DNA from: Paraspadella gotoi
Taxonomy: Eukaryota > Chaetognatha
Assembly: GCA_051294375.1 (NCBI GenBank)
Contig: CM119263.1
Location: 27,034,631-27,098,630 of the forward strand
Reading direction: 5' to 3'
Length of the DNA stretch: 64,000 nucleotides
Below, piece by piece: positions 12,851-24,881 of this stretch. The translations under genes were made by a program, and so were the position numbers. The notes beneath the pieces were generated by a model. The model saw nothing but the letters and a program-made list of their open reading frames with translations. It was not told the DNA's origin and did not search any database. Numbering within the stretch: position 1 is the stretch's first letter; the number at the start of each line of letters is the position of its first letter.

Positions 12851-13503
12851 CCATTTTAAGGCATGGGCAATAAGTGCGTTCCTGACAGATAACAGACAGA
12901 AGTCATCATTACAAATGCATTTATCACAAAGATAATTTTTCAATTTAGTTGTACAATTTTATTTAACTTATTAATGTTAACTTTTGCTCCAAAATTCTTA
13001 CCCAAAAGGAAAAGAAAAAACTAAAAACTCGAACCATTTTTTTAATCCTAAATTTGTTTTAAAAAATTTCAGGGAAAGAAAAAATGTAATCGTTGGCCTG
13101 GAAATATTTAATTGGGATCGACGGAGCACTATGATCTATAAGAAAAGTAATACCGGAAAAAGTAGGTTTTTGTAAAAAAGAAAAAAAGAATGTTTTTCGA
13201 TATTTAAAGCCATGTGGATCACTGTGCGTCCGGTGAGAAAAGAATTCAGGCTTTGATTGTATGGTCGATTGTGATTTTATCGGTGAACAACCGATTTATA
13301 ATGTTTGTCCAAAAACAATCTCGACCCTTGAATTGCAAGCGTGCAACACATTCCTGAACGTGGGCAATACGTAGCAGGGAAAGCTGGAAAACAAAGGTTG
13401 ACTGACTCGAATCATCTTAAGCGCTTAATTGAAAAATTTAAAACAGATTTAACACAAATTAGGACGTTTATTTCTTAACATAATGTAGCAAACATAACAC
13501 CAT

Positions 13504-15140
13504 TAATTCTCTGTTGTAAAACAAAATGAGCGCGTTTCGCGGGTTTTTGGACTTCGGGAGGAATACCCGAAAAAAATGCTGGAGGCGACGCTGGTCGATT
13601 TCGCTCCACAACGTCCGTCGTCGAATAGCCAGCCAAAATCCTTGACATCTTGACTAGAGAATTTGAGTGACCCCTTTAAGGAAATAAAGAACATTTTAAA
13701 TTATAATCAAGTAAAATTAACTGATTGATACTTGATTAGTCCTGACCTGTTGGGATTCCCGGGTCCGAGTAGAACAACGACGGCCACAAGATCAAACAGC
13801 TCGTCGTTATCTGTCGCCTGTTTCGCCAGGCGAATGGAAAACAGCGAAAGCTCGATCAGGGAAAGCCCATGCGGTGGGACAGCTTGGTGTAAGCGTTGAA
13901 AGGTCGTCAAGTATTTTGAAGCGCTTTAAGGTGTAAGGCCAAGATCGGGCAGACTGAAGAGTATAATATAATTTTTTCGATAATGCTAATAAGATAATGA
14001 GTATTTAATACTAACAATTATAAAGAATAAAATAAAGTTTTCCCTTCCTTGATATATAGTAATCATTATACAAATTTAGTAAAAATATGCCTATATTGTA
14101 GTTAAGGTCAAACATAATAGGTGTTTGTCGTTGTGATCGTTGTGTGTGGTTGTGAAATAAAACTGCGCTCACCCCTTTTTGATCCTCATCCTCTTCTGTG
14201 CCTCCTGCTTCGATCGCAAACGTCGCAGTCGTAATTTTTGATCGGAGCAAAAGTCTCTGTGTTGGCGAAGACTCCTCAACGATGTGAGAACAGAGACGAA
14301 TGTCTCACGTCGCACGGGAGAGATCGAGAAAATCTCGTCTTTGCTGGAGACCGTCTCGCAGTTCAAGCAGCGCGTCTCGTCCTAAAGAGTTCCTCTCTGA
14401 AGAGTCGTGAATTGCCGATGACTTGGAGGTTGAAAGAAGAGGCAGCAGCCGCCGCCACCGCCGCCCGCCGCCGAACCTGCACACCGTCGGCCGATTGACG
14501 AATGTGGAGACGTCCAAGTCTTCTTCTCGTCGTGTCGTCGTCGTCGGATTAGCTCCGTCTTGTCAGTCCTTTTCTGCGGACACAAAAGAGTCGGCCATGC
14601 TGTTGACAGAGATAGCTGGTAGTTTCAAGAAACCACTCGTGGGCGTCTTTGCCTGCGTGAAGGTTGTCGAAAGGCGGCCTCCTCCTTCCTCGCGAAACGA
14701 ATTTGCGCAGGTGCGAACGGTACCGAAACCATCGTTTCTTCTGCCGAGGAGATGTTTGTGGAAGAGGTCAGCCCAAAGCGAGAGAGGAGGGTCTCGGTCT
14801 TGCGCTTGGAATGGCGCGTGTTGGAGAACGTCGTCGCGGAATGGTTGGCAGAGTAACAGAGCTTGAAGGACACTGCGAGGAATTGAGAATGAATGGGGAA
14901 GTGAGAGTATAATCTGCAATGTCAATACCAGGAGTAGAAGATGGGGGGGCAGGAATGCACCTGTTTGCAGTAGCATGTGTTGCCCGAAATTAACAAGGCC
15001 AAAGTAAATCCGCAGCTCGGTGGAGGGAATCGGTTTATCCTTGAACGATCTCTTTTTCGAGCGGAGAGGATAAGTTTTGAGTGTGCGATTGTCGCCATGA
15101 TGGCAAGGATCTGACGAAAAACATCCCTCATTAAACAAAT
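13504..15140 (-). CDS. USP12/USP46-type ubiquitin carboxyl-terminal hydrolase, frame-broken
   Basis: Minus-strand exons in order match the USP12/46 family of cysteine deubiquitinases. Near 14961-15100 lies FGLVNFG followed, one base shifted, by NTCYCKQ with the catalytic Cys. From 14872, VLQALLLCQPFRDDV and ADLF, then DAHE near 14630. At ~14172-14389, ETRCLNCETVSSKDE followed in another frame by FLDLS, then RSKQEAQKRMRIKK. At ~13747-13965, LALHLKRFKY-like sequence and LFDLVAVVV...GPNR. At ~13504-13695, FGWLFDD and ALILFYNREL. Most frame changes fall at single-base insertions or losses, often in homopolymers. The region adjoins an N gap at 15266. I favour consensus errors over a true pseudogene, but a pseudogene is possible. 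Family length is ~370 aa, and all expected blocks are present. Confidence 0.7.
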
Positions 15141-15265
15141 AAAAGTCATTTTGTTGTTGTAAGAGCAGTTTATCGCTCCAGAATACCCATTTTTCAGGAA
15201 ACTTAAGGATGATGCAACGGAATGAATGTTTTTAATTTTAATTTGTTATCAGCTCATTTGAGGCA

Positions 15266-15290
15266 NNNNNNNNNNNNNNNNNNNNNNNNN
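15266..15290. other. Assembly gap (25 N)
   Basis: A run of 25 N next to the indel-rich USP region. Confidence 0.99.
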
Positions 15291-15540
15291 GTTTTTTTTT
15301 TATTGTGTATTTTCTAAAATTAAAACTTTTTTCGTCTCGTGATAACCTGATTGGCCAATTATTTTTTTTGAAATCGTCGGTAGTCATTTCGCCAAACTAA
15401 ATCGTCAGAGAACAGTCGTAGTCATAGATGCCTGAACGCGATAAGTATTAAAAAAAACAAAAACAAAAAAAAAACCAAAAAAAAAGTAAAGACAATTCTT
15501 TTTTCGATGAAAGGTTGGAAAACGGTTATGAGAACGAAAT

Positions 15541-15573
15541 TGATGATGATCATGATGATGATGATGATGAAGC

Positions 15574-15646
<73 letters not shown>
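15541..15646. repeat. (GAT)n trinucleotide microsatellite
   Basis: About 33 GAT/ATG repeats with a few interruptions. It gives a spurious poly-Met reading frame. No gene is supported around it. Confidence 0.95.
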
Positions 15647-15647
<1 letters not shown>

Positions 15648-15965
15648 AGGATTATGATTAAAACGAATGTAGATGATGAGATTGTTTATATTTTTAAGCC
15701 CCTCCCTGTTATATTTCGGCTATCTCTTATCAATCTTTTTTTTACTTTAATATCTAATTCAACTAAGCAAATAGCGGATAGGAAATATGTTTTTCATTAC
15801 ATAAATAAAACCCATGAGTATTATAATTTAGCTAGTACAGCTTGCGAAACGACCAATTTGGTTCTGAAAAGAATTTAGAGATCATTCTCATTCTTCAAGT
15901 CTGTTTATTGTGAGTTTGTTGAGAGAGGACTTTCTATTTAATACATTCCTTGAAGTCAAACGATA

Positions 15966-16160
15966 AATCACTCTCTCTCTCTCTTGCTCTCTCTCTCTCT
16001 CTCTCTCTCTNNNNNNNNNNNNNNNNNNNNNNNNNCGGGAGAGTGAGAGAGAGAGAGAGAGAAGATAGAAGATAGAAGAGAGAAGTGAGAAAGAAAGAGA
16101 GAAGAGAGGAGAGAGAGAGAGAGAGAAGAGGAGAGAGAGAGAGGAGAGAGTAGAGAGGCC
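15966..16160. repeat. (CT)n/(GA)n tract containing an assembly gap
   Basis: CT repeats on the left and GA repeats on the right of 25 N (16011-16035). The orientation flips across the gap, so the two flanks may be wrongly joined. Confidence 0.9.
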
Positions 16161-16617
16161 GCCAATTGAATGTGAGAAAAGAATATATTTTTTGTTCAAA
16201 AAAGAATTTTCTTACACCTTTTGTTAACATTGTCCAAACGATAAAATTCTAAAGAGAGCGTTGCTCCCAGGAAAAACGGATTTAAAACAAAAGGGCATCG
16301 CCAACACACACAAAATTTCTAAATTATTTATAAACTGTGACGCGATTAATAACAACTGTGGCACATGGTAATCTTAGATTTGTAAATAACAACAAAGTAT
16401 GTAAATTAAATATGTTTTCAAATTTTAATTTTTCAAAGAGAATAGTTATAGACAAAGAAATAGTACACGAGTTACCAAAGACACATCTCTTTTCCGAACT
16501 GATTATCCCAGACCTAACTGCTAACCTACTTATAACCTCCATCGTCTTAAACTTACCCGGAAACTCACTCTAATCGCGCGATCGTCGTCATCGCCGTTTT
16601 ATAGCCTCGATTTCGTC

Positions 16618-17060
16618 TCACGCGCGGGAAAAATAAAAAAAAAATAAAAAAAACCTTTTGTGCTCAAAGTCGGTTTTTATATCCGCGAAATAAAACAAAC
16701 CATTGAAGAGGGAAGAAATAAAGAAAAAGGCGGCGCTACTGTCGCGGGCGGGGCCGCGGCTCGTCCAACCTCCAGTGCGCGGCGCGGCGCGCGTGCGCGG
16801 CCGGGCCCGGCGGCCCAGCGCCCGGTTTTCTCTTTGGCGGAGAAAAAGGAGGATCAAAATAAAGCGCAGTCTGGGCAGGGGAACAAGGAGGGGAGAGCGG
16901 TGAGAGGAGAAAGGTGCGAGGCTTGGATGGAGAATCAAGACTGCGATCCCCGCGCGTCAAGTAGAATTTCGCCTTTTTCCGAGAATTAAGCAATCGAAGA
17001 AAAATAGTTACAGGAAATACGTTGCCCCGGCCGCGCCGCGGAAAACACGAGCGGACGCGG
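16618..17060. promoter_or_regulatory. CpG island with Sp1- and E2F-like sites
   Basis: The segment at ~16730-16835 is extremely CpG-dense. It contains GGGCGGGGCC at 16746-16755, a classical Sp1/KLF site. GCGCGGGAAAAA near 16621 is E2F-like. I could not assign a transcript. Both strands have short open frames typical of GC-rich DNA. Confidence 0.4.
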
Positions 17061-17077
17061 CACCCTGGCTTTAATCT

Positions 17078-17093
17078 TCTCTCTCTCCTCCTC

Positions 17094-17153
<60 letters not shown>

Positions 17154-17176
17154 CTCTCTCTCATCTCTTCTCTCTA
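17078..17176. repeat. (CT)n microsatellite
   Basis: CT dinucleotide run of ~95 bp adjoining the CpG-rich segment. Confidence 0.95.
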
Positions 17177-17179
17177 AAC

Positions 17180-19190
17180 GGCGGGAGGCGGCCTGGCGTT
17201 CGAGTGTTTGTGAACATAGTTCTCTAAATTAATGAAGCCGAGAGCTAGGGGAGTGAGTGGGTGGAAGTGGGAGTGGCGTGAGTGAACGGGAAATAAGTTC
17301 GATCAAGGTTGTTGGACGAGTGGACTGAAAATGTTGACATGTCACGCGTCAGGAAGAAAGTTAGGATGAGAGACTGGTTAAACGTAAGATTGATAAATGG
17401 CGAGAGGAACCATTCAACTAAGGCTAAGGAGAAAGAAAGGGATAATGCATAAATTGTTGGGTTGTTTACGTAAAATTTTTCGCCATTATTAAAAAATTCG
17501 GTTGGCCTAAAAGTTTCACAAAACACAAAGTCATTCCTATATTTTCTGCTCCCTGAGATTCAACGGAATCGTAATTTGCAGTATGACGAAAATGGTCCAA
17601 CTGAAAATAAACTGTTTTGCTTAATAAACGGAATATCTTGTCCGTGACATTGGGATGGCTAGGGTGGGTTAAAGCACATTCAATTCAAAATTGCGACCGT
17701 CGACATAAGAAATTTTAAAAATTGTTCATTTGCTACTACAATTTTTTGTAAAATCATTTTTCGTGACTTTTTAAGAGTGATATTGCATCTCCTTCTTTTA
17801 TTGTTATTACTTCACAGGACAAGTACAGGTATCTTTCTCTCATTCGTCTTACACAAATGCGATTATATCTCGCAAAGCCGAATTCCCCCTCTTCTTTCCC
17901 ACGCCCCCTCCCTCCCCCTGCCTCCTCCCCCATCCCCTCCAATCTCCCTCCCCCTGCCTTCTCTCAATCCGCTCGCTCTCGATCGATTCTCAACGTGTTG
18001 GACAGATTAGCGGCTGAAGACTCGATTCCCATTTTCCCTTCAGACCAGCAAATCTTTTTGAGGACCCAAATTACGCGTAATTTATTCTTTCTAATGGGAA
18101 CCGCGCCTCCCCATGATCGGAACCCGCCGCCCCGCCGTTGGCGCGAGTCCGTAAATTCATTTGCCACTTCGCTTATTTCGGGAGAAGAGAGAAGAGAGGG
18201 GAAGAGAGAGAAGAGAGAGAGGAAGGAAGAGAGAAAGGAGGGAGGAAAGGGAAGAGGAGAAGGAAGACGAGAGGAAGAGAGGAGAAGAGAAGATGGAGAG
18301 ATGAGAGAGAGAGGAGAGAGAGACACCCAGAAGAGAAGAGGAGAGTTTAAAGAATTAAAGCGCTCTCGGCGGGAGATTGGGAGGCATTCATTTCCGAGAA
18401 ATAAGCGATCGTTCTCTTGTTCTCCTCGTCTCGCGATTGTCGTCGTCGTCGTCGTCTTCATCGTCGTCGGCGTCCTCTCCCAAGAATTTTCCCCTGGCGC
18501 GCTCGTCGCCCATCAGCGGCGTCAACTCATCAACCGGCGCTAACGAAGAAATGATTGAATTTCCTTTTTCACCAAGAATGCCGCGTGGAGATGAAGAGGC
18601 GCTCCCCGGCGTCGCCCGGCGTCGAATCGAAGACGATCCGTCAAAATCCGGCGTCGAGAACCTAAATCATAAACGCGACCGAACGTCTTTTGTCGTCGTC
18701 GACGGTGGCGCCGATGGGGGAAATTGCGGCGGCGGCGACAGGAATCGAAATTTTCCCTCCCGTCGAAATAAAAGGGCAATTTGAGAGAATATGGCAGAAG
18801 GGAATTAATGGGTTCTACGAGGAAAAGAGTTAAAAATCTCTCCTTTTCTCCAATTAAAAAAAACATTATCGGTGCGTAAGTGTTTACTCGAATTAGTTCG
18901 TACTCGGTCGAGGGCCTTTTTCTTATTTAAGCGCACTTCAAAGACCGTAATATGATATAACATGTCAGTTTTTAAAAATTAAAAATAAGACTGATGTAAT
19001 CTTAAAATTCTTGCGTATATACATTATTATTTTTTTAGCTTATTTTTTTTCTGAAGTAATTTTGATATTTATCGCTATGCTTTCACAATGTATCTTACAT
19101 TATTATGGCAATTAATACTTAATATCGATGCAAAATTAGCTTTTTAACTTACTAGACAATTTTATTTAAATTTGGGCGGTGAATTGGTTT
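17180..19190. other. No confident gene; GA-rich block and CpG-rich patches
   Basis: Polypurine (GAGAGGAAG) sequence at ~18180-18345. CpG-rich GTCGTC/GGCGGC sequence at ~18430-18760, with open frames on both strands but no recognisable protein and no clear splice partner. The rest is AT-rich. Confidence 0.4.
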
Positions 19191-19221
19191 AATGGAGGGG
19201 TTACTCCCTTCTCGTCTTCTT

Positions 19222-19228
19222 CTCTCTT

Positions 19229-19295
<67 letters not shown>
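19222..19295. repeat. (CT)n microsatellite
   Basis: Perfect CT dinucleotide run of ~70 bp. Confidence 0.95.
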
Positions 19296-19297
<2 letters not shown>

Positions 19298-19624
19298 CAA
19301 AAAACCGCGGGCATCTAAACTCTTTTCAATTTAATCTTGACACAAACCATGGAATCGTTAGAGGAAGTTTGCTCCGCGGGATTTCGTGTATGATTTTCAT
19401 GATTCGCCATGAAAAGTCCATTAAATCATTTTTCAAGAACCCATAATCCTTGTGCCGAACGATCGTGAGAGGGTGTGGTGGCTGGTTGCGGAGGAGGGGG
19501 TGAGAGAGCAGAGAGAGAGGAGGACAAGAACGAAGAGAGACGTCGTAGAGGAATGAGTAGCAGTCGGAGACGCCGACGCGTAAGCGACAGGAGAAGAGAC
19601 GGAATTGGACGTGCCGAGCTCCTG

Positions 19625-19730
19625 AGAAGAGAGAGGGAGAGCAGAGGAGAGACGAGAGAGAGAGAGAGAGAGGATCGAGAGAGCAGAGAGAAAGAGAAAG
19701 AGAGAGAAAGATAGGGAGAGAGAGAGTGTG
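19625..19730. repeat. GA-rich microsatellite
   Basis: Imperfect GAGAGA run with GAAAGA interruptions. Confidence 0.85.
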
Positions 19731-20094
19731 TAAAAAAAGAGGCTTTCTGGTGAATTAGCTTCCAAAAAATGAAATGCTCTCAAGAAATGGAACTTTTTTT
19801 TATATTTGGATTTCATGTCACAACCGAGATTTAAGAAAACATGGAACCACTCGAGAACAAAACCGGAAATGGGTTTGGAAACTTTGAAGGAGGAGGAAAG
19901 TGAAAAAGGAGGGAAAGGAGAAAAAGGAAGGGGTAGGAAGAATAAGTAGGAAAGTGAAAAGAAAAATAAAGAGCGGGAAAGTTGAAAAACTTAGACTAGA
20001 CCCGAGTGCGAATCGGCGCGCGCGCTCGAAGTGAAAAAATCACGTCGCGTAACAATCGAACGCCAATCACAAAATTGGGCAATAAAGTCGTTAA

Positions 20095-20155
20095 TAAAGG
20101 CGCCATTGCGCATGCGCGGGGAAACATGAAAGTAAAAGCGAAAGTGAAAATCGCG
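20095..20155. promoter_or_regulatory. NRF-1 palindrome next to an IRF/ISRE-like GAAANN array
   Basis: GCGCATGCGC at 20108-20117 is a perfect NRF-1 core. Immediately after it, from 20121, six-base GAAA/GTAAAA-type units repeat in phase (GAAAC, ATGAAA, GTAAAA, GCGAAA, GTGAAA). That is the layout bound by IRF factors in known animals. CpG density is raised around it (20010-20160). Function here is inferred from motif content only. Confidence 0.5.
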
Positions 20156-20331
20156 CTTTTTTGTGTGTGTAAACGAAATGAAAGCGAACCATGATTCAAA
20201 CATGTTGATTGCTTTTTTGTTTTCTTTTTCCTTTTGAAAATCATTTCTTTCTTACCTTACCTCTTTTTTTAGTGATGCATAGTAAACTATCTTTTTTATT
20301 TAAACCCACTATTTAACTTTCCATCTTTAGA

Positions 20332-20611
20332 GCTCTGCTATCCTCCCAGCACCTCGTCAAGTCCTATCACCTCCTTCCCATATTCCCCTCGAAAAGTGTC
20401 CATTTCTTATCCCCGGGATGCCCCCTTCGGCTCCTCCCACGGGCTTTCCTCGCCTTCGCAGCCGCCTCAGCCGCCGTCGCTGCCACAGCCGCCGCCTCAG
20501 CCGCCGCCGCCGCCTCCGCCTTCGCTTCGACAAAGTTCATTCATCCCCATCACATTTCTTTTAGTCTCCCGCGGATTTGCAGCCTTTTTCCGCGCCCCGC
20601 TGCGGCCTTAA
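20332..20611 (+). CDS. Proline-rich exon of an unrecognised protein
   Basis: Preceded by CATCTTTAG, a plausible acceptor. The frame reads ELCYPPSTSSSPITSFPYSP, then a QPPQPPSLPQPPPQPPPPPPP tract, and stays open to a stop at 20611. Low-complexity proline tracts of this kind occur in transcription factors and actin regulators. No domain is visible. It lies ~180 bp downstream of the NRF-1/IRF-like element, so the two may belong together. The start exon is not identified. Confidence 0.3.
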
Positions 20612-20654
20612 GTGTTCGAGAGAAACTCGCATCATTTTTAATATTTCGCGCCTC

Positions 20655-20775
20655 TTCGATCCTCTTCTCTTCTTCCGGCCACGCCCCCCTTAAAGCCACG
20701 CCCTCCTCTTGGCACAACCACTTATTTCGTGCCCCTTTTGGACACGACCCATTATAGCCAAGCCCTCTTTCGGCA
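20655..20775. promoter_or_regulatory. Cluster of CCACGCCC (KLF/Sp-like) motifs
   Basis: GGCCACGCCCCC, AAAGCCACGCCCTCC and related degenerate ~20-bp units (GCCCCTTTTGG, AGCCCTCTTTCGG) repeat in tandem. These could be regulatory boxes or a short degenerate tandem repeat. Confidence 0.35.
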
Positions 20776-21073
20776 AAAAGTCGAAACAATTAGAAGGAAA
20801 AGAATACAACGTATTTTTTCAGAGAGAGATAAGAAAAAAGCTAGAATTATATGAAATCTAAAAAAAAAAATAATTTACCGCGTGTTTTGTAATTAAATAA
20901 ATCAAATCAATGGAAAAGGGTTATGTTAACAAATTATTCAAAATTGACAGAAGCAATTTTATTATTTATTATTTATTATTCGATTGATTTCCGCTTTAAA
21001 GTCAGAGCAACCGACTTTATATACAATTATAATTATTAAATGTACAGATTGATAATAAATAATTAAATAAAAA

Positions 21074-21473
21074 TCAACTGGACTGCGACGGCGCTTCGAT
21101 GATTATGTCGGGAATCCTGTCCAACGACAGCGCCGAGTGCGGCGGCGTCGTTGTCGTCGGCGTCGTGGGTGGCGTTTGAGTCGGCGGCGTCGATGACTTT
21201 CTCAAACTCTGACCTCTCGGCTTCGGTTTCACTGGAGGAGGAAGAATCAGATCGAGAAAGTGACGTTTGTGGTTTAGAATGAAGAGGGGAACGCTGATGG
21301 AGACGCCGACGCCATTTCCGGTTCCACTTCCGGTTTCACTTCCGGCGCCGTGGATCTCGTTGAGGGTCGGCACGAATTCCTCGTGATCCTTCTTTAGGCA
21401 GTTGGCGATGCGGAGGATCGTCTTCCCGTCGCAGTCCTTGAGGAAGTTGACGACGTGAGGGTGGAAGCCGTGA
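21074..21473 (-). CDS. Terminal exon of an unrecognised minus-strand gene
   Basis: The acceptor TTCATTGCAG precedes base 21473. The first part reads HGFHPHVVNFLKDCDGK, then TILRIANCLKKDHEEFVPTL, and looks like an ordered helical domain. It is followed by Gly/Ser and Pro/Thr-rich sequence (SLRKSSTPPTQTPPTTPTTT), ending PSQSS and a stop. Codons are CpG-rich like the other genes. Upstream exons were not found with confidence. A weak candidate is at 24294-24630. Confidence 0.55.
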
Positions 21474-22439
21474 CTGCAATGAAGACATTTGTCGTCATCA
21501 ATTTTTAATAAGTTTACACAATTTTTAAAAAATTATATATAAATTTGTCCTTATAAAATAACTTCTTTAGCTGTTTTTTTTCTCTTTCTTTTTTATCGAC
21601 AGCTTGACGCGAAGCCGGGTCACTCTTAATGTTTAGGGTTGCTTCTTTGTGACGTAGTCGTCGTTCGTCGTCGTCGTCGTCCGTCACGCTGTTTCATATA
21701 TAAAAACTACTACGCTTTTATAGTTTGGCTGTGACTTACCGTTTTTTTTAAAAATAAAAATTATTATGAATTATGATAAAGTTTTACAAAAGTGTGCGAT
21801 CATAGTAAAGTTAAAAATTTAGATATGGATTTCATCTTAAATAGCTGTGATTTTCATATTACATTTGGATTTAAGTATTTTTTGTTTGAATTTCCACTTC
21901 ATTATGATTTACTGCAATATGCAAATGAGATTAAAATTACTCCTTATAATATCCAAATTAGTATATAGAAATGCTTTTAATCTAATTTACATATTGCAGT
22001 ATATAATATTGAAGATGAAATTCAAAAAAATTTTGTTTTTAAATTTTAATAAAAATCGGGAACTCAAAGGATTTTTTTTAATGAGAAGCTATATCTAATT
22101 TAATACAATATAAATTAAATCTTTTACAAGCTGCGATTGGAAAAAATTGAGAATAAATTTCCAATTGTAAACAATTGTATACATATTTTTGCCTTTATTT
22201 TATTTCTTTAAATTATATAATAGAATTTTCTTCCTGATATTGTGCAGTTGCTGCTTTTTCTGAACCCTTAACAAACGAGTTCAGGTTCTGCAGTGACTGT
22301 TCAGCTGGCTTCCAGCTTTCTCTTTCTTCTGTCTCTTTGTCTCTCTTTTTCTCTTTCTGTCTCTCTCTCTTTCTTCTTTCTGTCTCTCTCACTCTGTACG
22401 ATCGTTCGTTTTTTGAAAAATTCTGATTATTTTTTTCCT

Positions 22440-23049
22440 TCTCAAAACTTTTATTATCGCCATTTATTCCGCGCTTTTTTTTTTCAATACAAAAATCCCA
22501 AATTTACATCGAGATATAATAGAAAGAAATTTCGGTTTTTCTTTTTCTTTCTCTCTCTCTCATTCTCTCTCTCTCTCTCTCTCTCTCCTCTCTCTTATTA
22601 TTTTTTAAAAAAAAATGAAGAATAACTTATTAATGATATGCATTATCACATAATAAATCAGCTTAATGTGACCTATATTATATATGCAGCACTTTCGCCG
22701 AATAATATAATTGCATGCATCACATTGATAAAAAAAAAAATTGTTTTTATTTATTATTTGCAACTTTGACCGGTTGGCCCACTATGCAAAATTATATCTA
22801 AATAGGAGTTGATAGAGAGTGATATATTCAAATTAAACCATTAACTTTTTTTTGTTATTCTTGTAATTTTACTATTATTAAATTATAAATATTTTTAGTG
22901 TATATATTTAATAATTTTTAACTTTTTTTTTTTAAATAATAATTATTTGAGTTGTGATAGACTATTTATAAATTAATTAAAATGCAAATATTAAATTTGA
23001 CTAGGTCTGGTTTCTTCCTAAAAAAAGAACAATCTTTTTTTTCTCTCTA

Positions 23050-23114
<65 letters not shown>

Positions 23115-23488
23115 TTTTTTTTCCTTTCTTAAAAACTTGTTATTATCGCCATTATTCCGAGCATTTTTCGTGGATTTTTCCTTCTAAAAAACTTTTATTA
23201 TCGCCATTTATTATTTTATCTCCAATACAAAATTCCCAAAATACAATAACTTACTTAACCTAGATTTCGTGGTCGTTGCGGAGCAACAAGTAAACAATGT
23301 CGAGGAACATGACCTAATAACGCGTTACGTGTATAAAAAAAAATCAACATAGACCCCAATCTTCACGACGCCCGTTGCGAGGCAACGGATAACCGATATA
23401 AACGAGAAGTGACCTAATAAATGCGTCTCGTTTGGTGGGAAAACTCTCTCTCTCTTTCTCTCTTTCTCACTCTCCCTCCCTCTTTTCT

Positions 23489-23540
<52 letters not shown>

Positions 23541-23740
23541 CTCTCTTCCCTCTCTCTCTCTCTCTCTCTCTCTTTTTTCCTTCTAAAACTTATTATTATC
23601 GCCATTTATCCGCGCTTTTTTTCTCAATACAAAATCACAAATTTACATCCGAGATTTTCGTGGATTTTTTTTTAAAAATTCTGATTATTCTTTATATAAA
23701 CGAGAGAGACTAATAATGCGTTTCGTTGCGGGAAAACTGT
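22440..23740. repeat. Complex satellite-like repeat alternating with (CT)n
   Basis: A ~70-bp module (TTATTATCGCCATTTATTCCG ... CAATACAAAATC.CAAATTTACATC) recurs at ~22447, ~23140, ~23197 and ~23583. A second module (AACGAGA.GTGACCTAATAA.TGCGT) recurs near 23300, 23400 and 23698. CT microsatellites separate the modules (22545-22590, 23035-23115, 23440-23575, 23740-23825). Confidence 0.75.
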
Positions 23741-23757
23741 CCGCCTCTCTCTCTCTC

Positions 23758-23788
<31 letters not shown>

Positions 23789-23854
23789 CTCCTCTCTACT
23801 CTCTTCTCCTTCTCTCTCTTTCACTCATACACGCATTTGTTTGTTTTATTTACG

Positions 23855-24090
23855 ATGAATGATTAAGCGCGTCAATGAATCACTATCATCGCATCAATGA
23901 ATGACTATCATCTTCAATGAATGATTATCATCATATCAATTGAAATGACTATCATCGCATCAATCATTTATTAATCATCACATCAGTCATTTTGTTATCA
24001 TCGCATCATAATTATTTGGTATTCATCGCCGTCAAATATTTGTTATCATCGCATCAATTTGGTTATCATCGCACAATATTGGTTTACTAT
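23855..24090. repeat. Degenerate ~25-bp tandem repeat (TCATCGCATCAAT)
   Basis: About nine diverged copies of a unit related to ATGACTATCATCGCATCA. Spacing varies. Confidence 0.75.
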
Positions 24091-24293
24091 CGAAAGCGGC
24101 TCGATCTTTATGCTTTTAAGATTTTTTTTGTATGTTCTTCTTTTCTTTTTCTCCGTCTTTATTTCTTTCTCGCAAGCAGGCTTGTTTATTTGCTTGCTGT
24201 TGTCTTTAATTTTCTTTTAATCTCTTTATTTTCTTTTCTTTTTCTTTCTCTCGAGTATATTGTTATTTCCTTCGATTCTTATCTTCCCTTCCA

Positions 24294-24630
24294 TCACCTG
24301 GTCATCCATTCAACGACCGTCCCCTTGCTCCATCTCTCCGCCATCTTCTGTTTTGTCCCGCAGCGCCGCCAGCCGTTTCGTCGGTGCCGCCGTCGACGCG
24401 GCCGCCACCGCTGAACGATCCCGCAGATCTCCGGCGCCCGTCTCTCGGCCTCCATCAGGTCGCCGATCTCCATGGGGCTTTGGGAGGAGGTTCGGCCGAG
24501 TGATTCTGGACGAAGTTGTTGACCCAACCCTCGATCCGGATGTTGCGGTCGGAGTTTATGAGGAGAGATGTGCTTCTTGTTGCTCAAAGCGAAGTGGAGG
24601 AAACTGCGAAGTTCGGTTGTGGTGAACCTA
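24294..24630 (-). CDS. Possible exon, frame uncertain
   Basis: Preceded on the minus strand by TTTCACTAG (acceptor-like). The first frame reads FTTTELRSFLHFALSNKKHI. A shifted frame then reads INSDRNIRIEGWVNNFVQNH. Together these look like one CpG-rich coding stretch with an indel. No family was recognised. It lies just downstream of the RhoGEF stop, and may be an exon of the gene ending at 21074. Confidence 0.3.
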
Positions 24631-24744
24631 GTGAAACGAGGAGAACCTCCATATGCATTACTGTATTAATTTATTACATGTATTTATGCATTCATATTTT
24701 TACCCAAGTCCTATAAAATAATATAAAATCGATTACAATTAGTT

Positions 24745-24768
24745 TTCTCTCTCTCTCTCTCCTCTCTC

Positions 24769-24852
<84 letters not shown>
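24745..24852. repeat. (CT)n microsatellite
   Basis: CT run of ~105 bp with occasional CC interruptions, immediately 3' of the RhoGEF stop codon. Confidence 0.95.
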
Positions 24853-24853
<1 letters not shown>

Positions 24854-24881
24854 CTTGTTCCGAAACGCTCCGATGAAGAGA

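Noticed and set aside
15507-15650. Poly-Met protein
   Set aside because: Translation of a GAT/ATG microsatellite.
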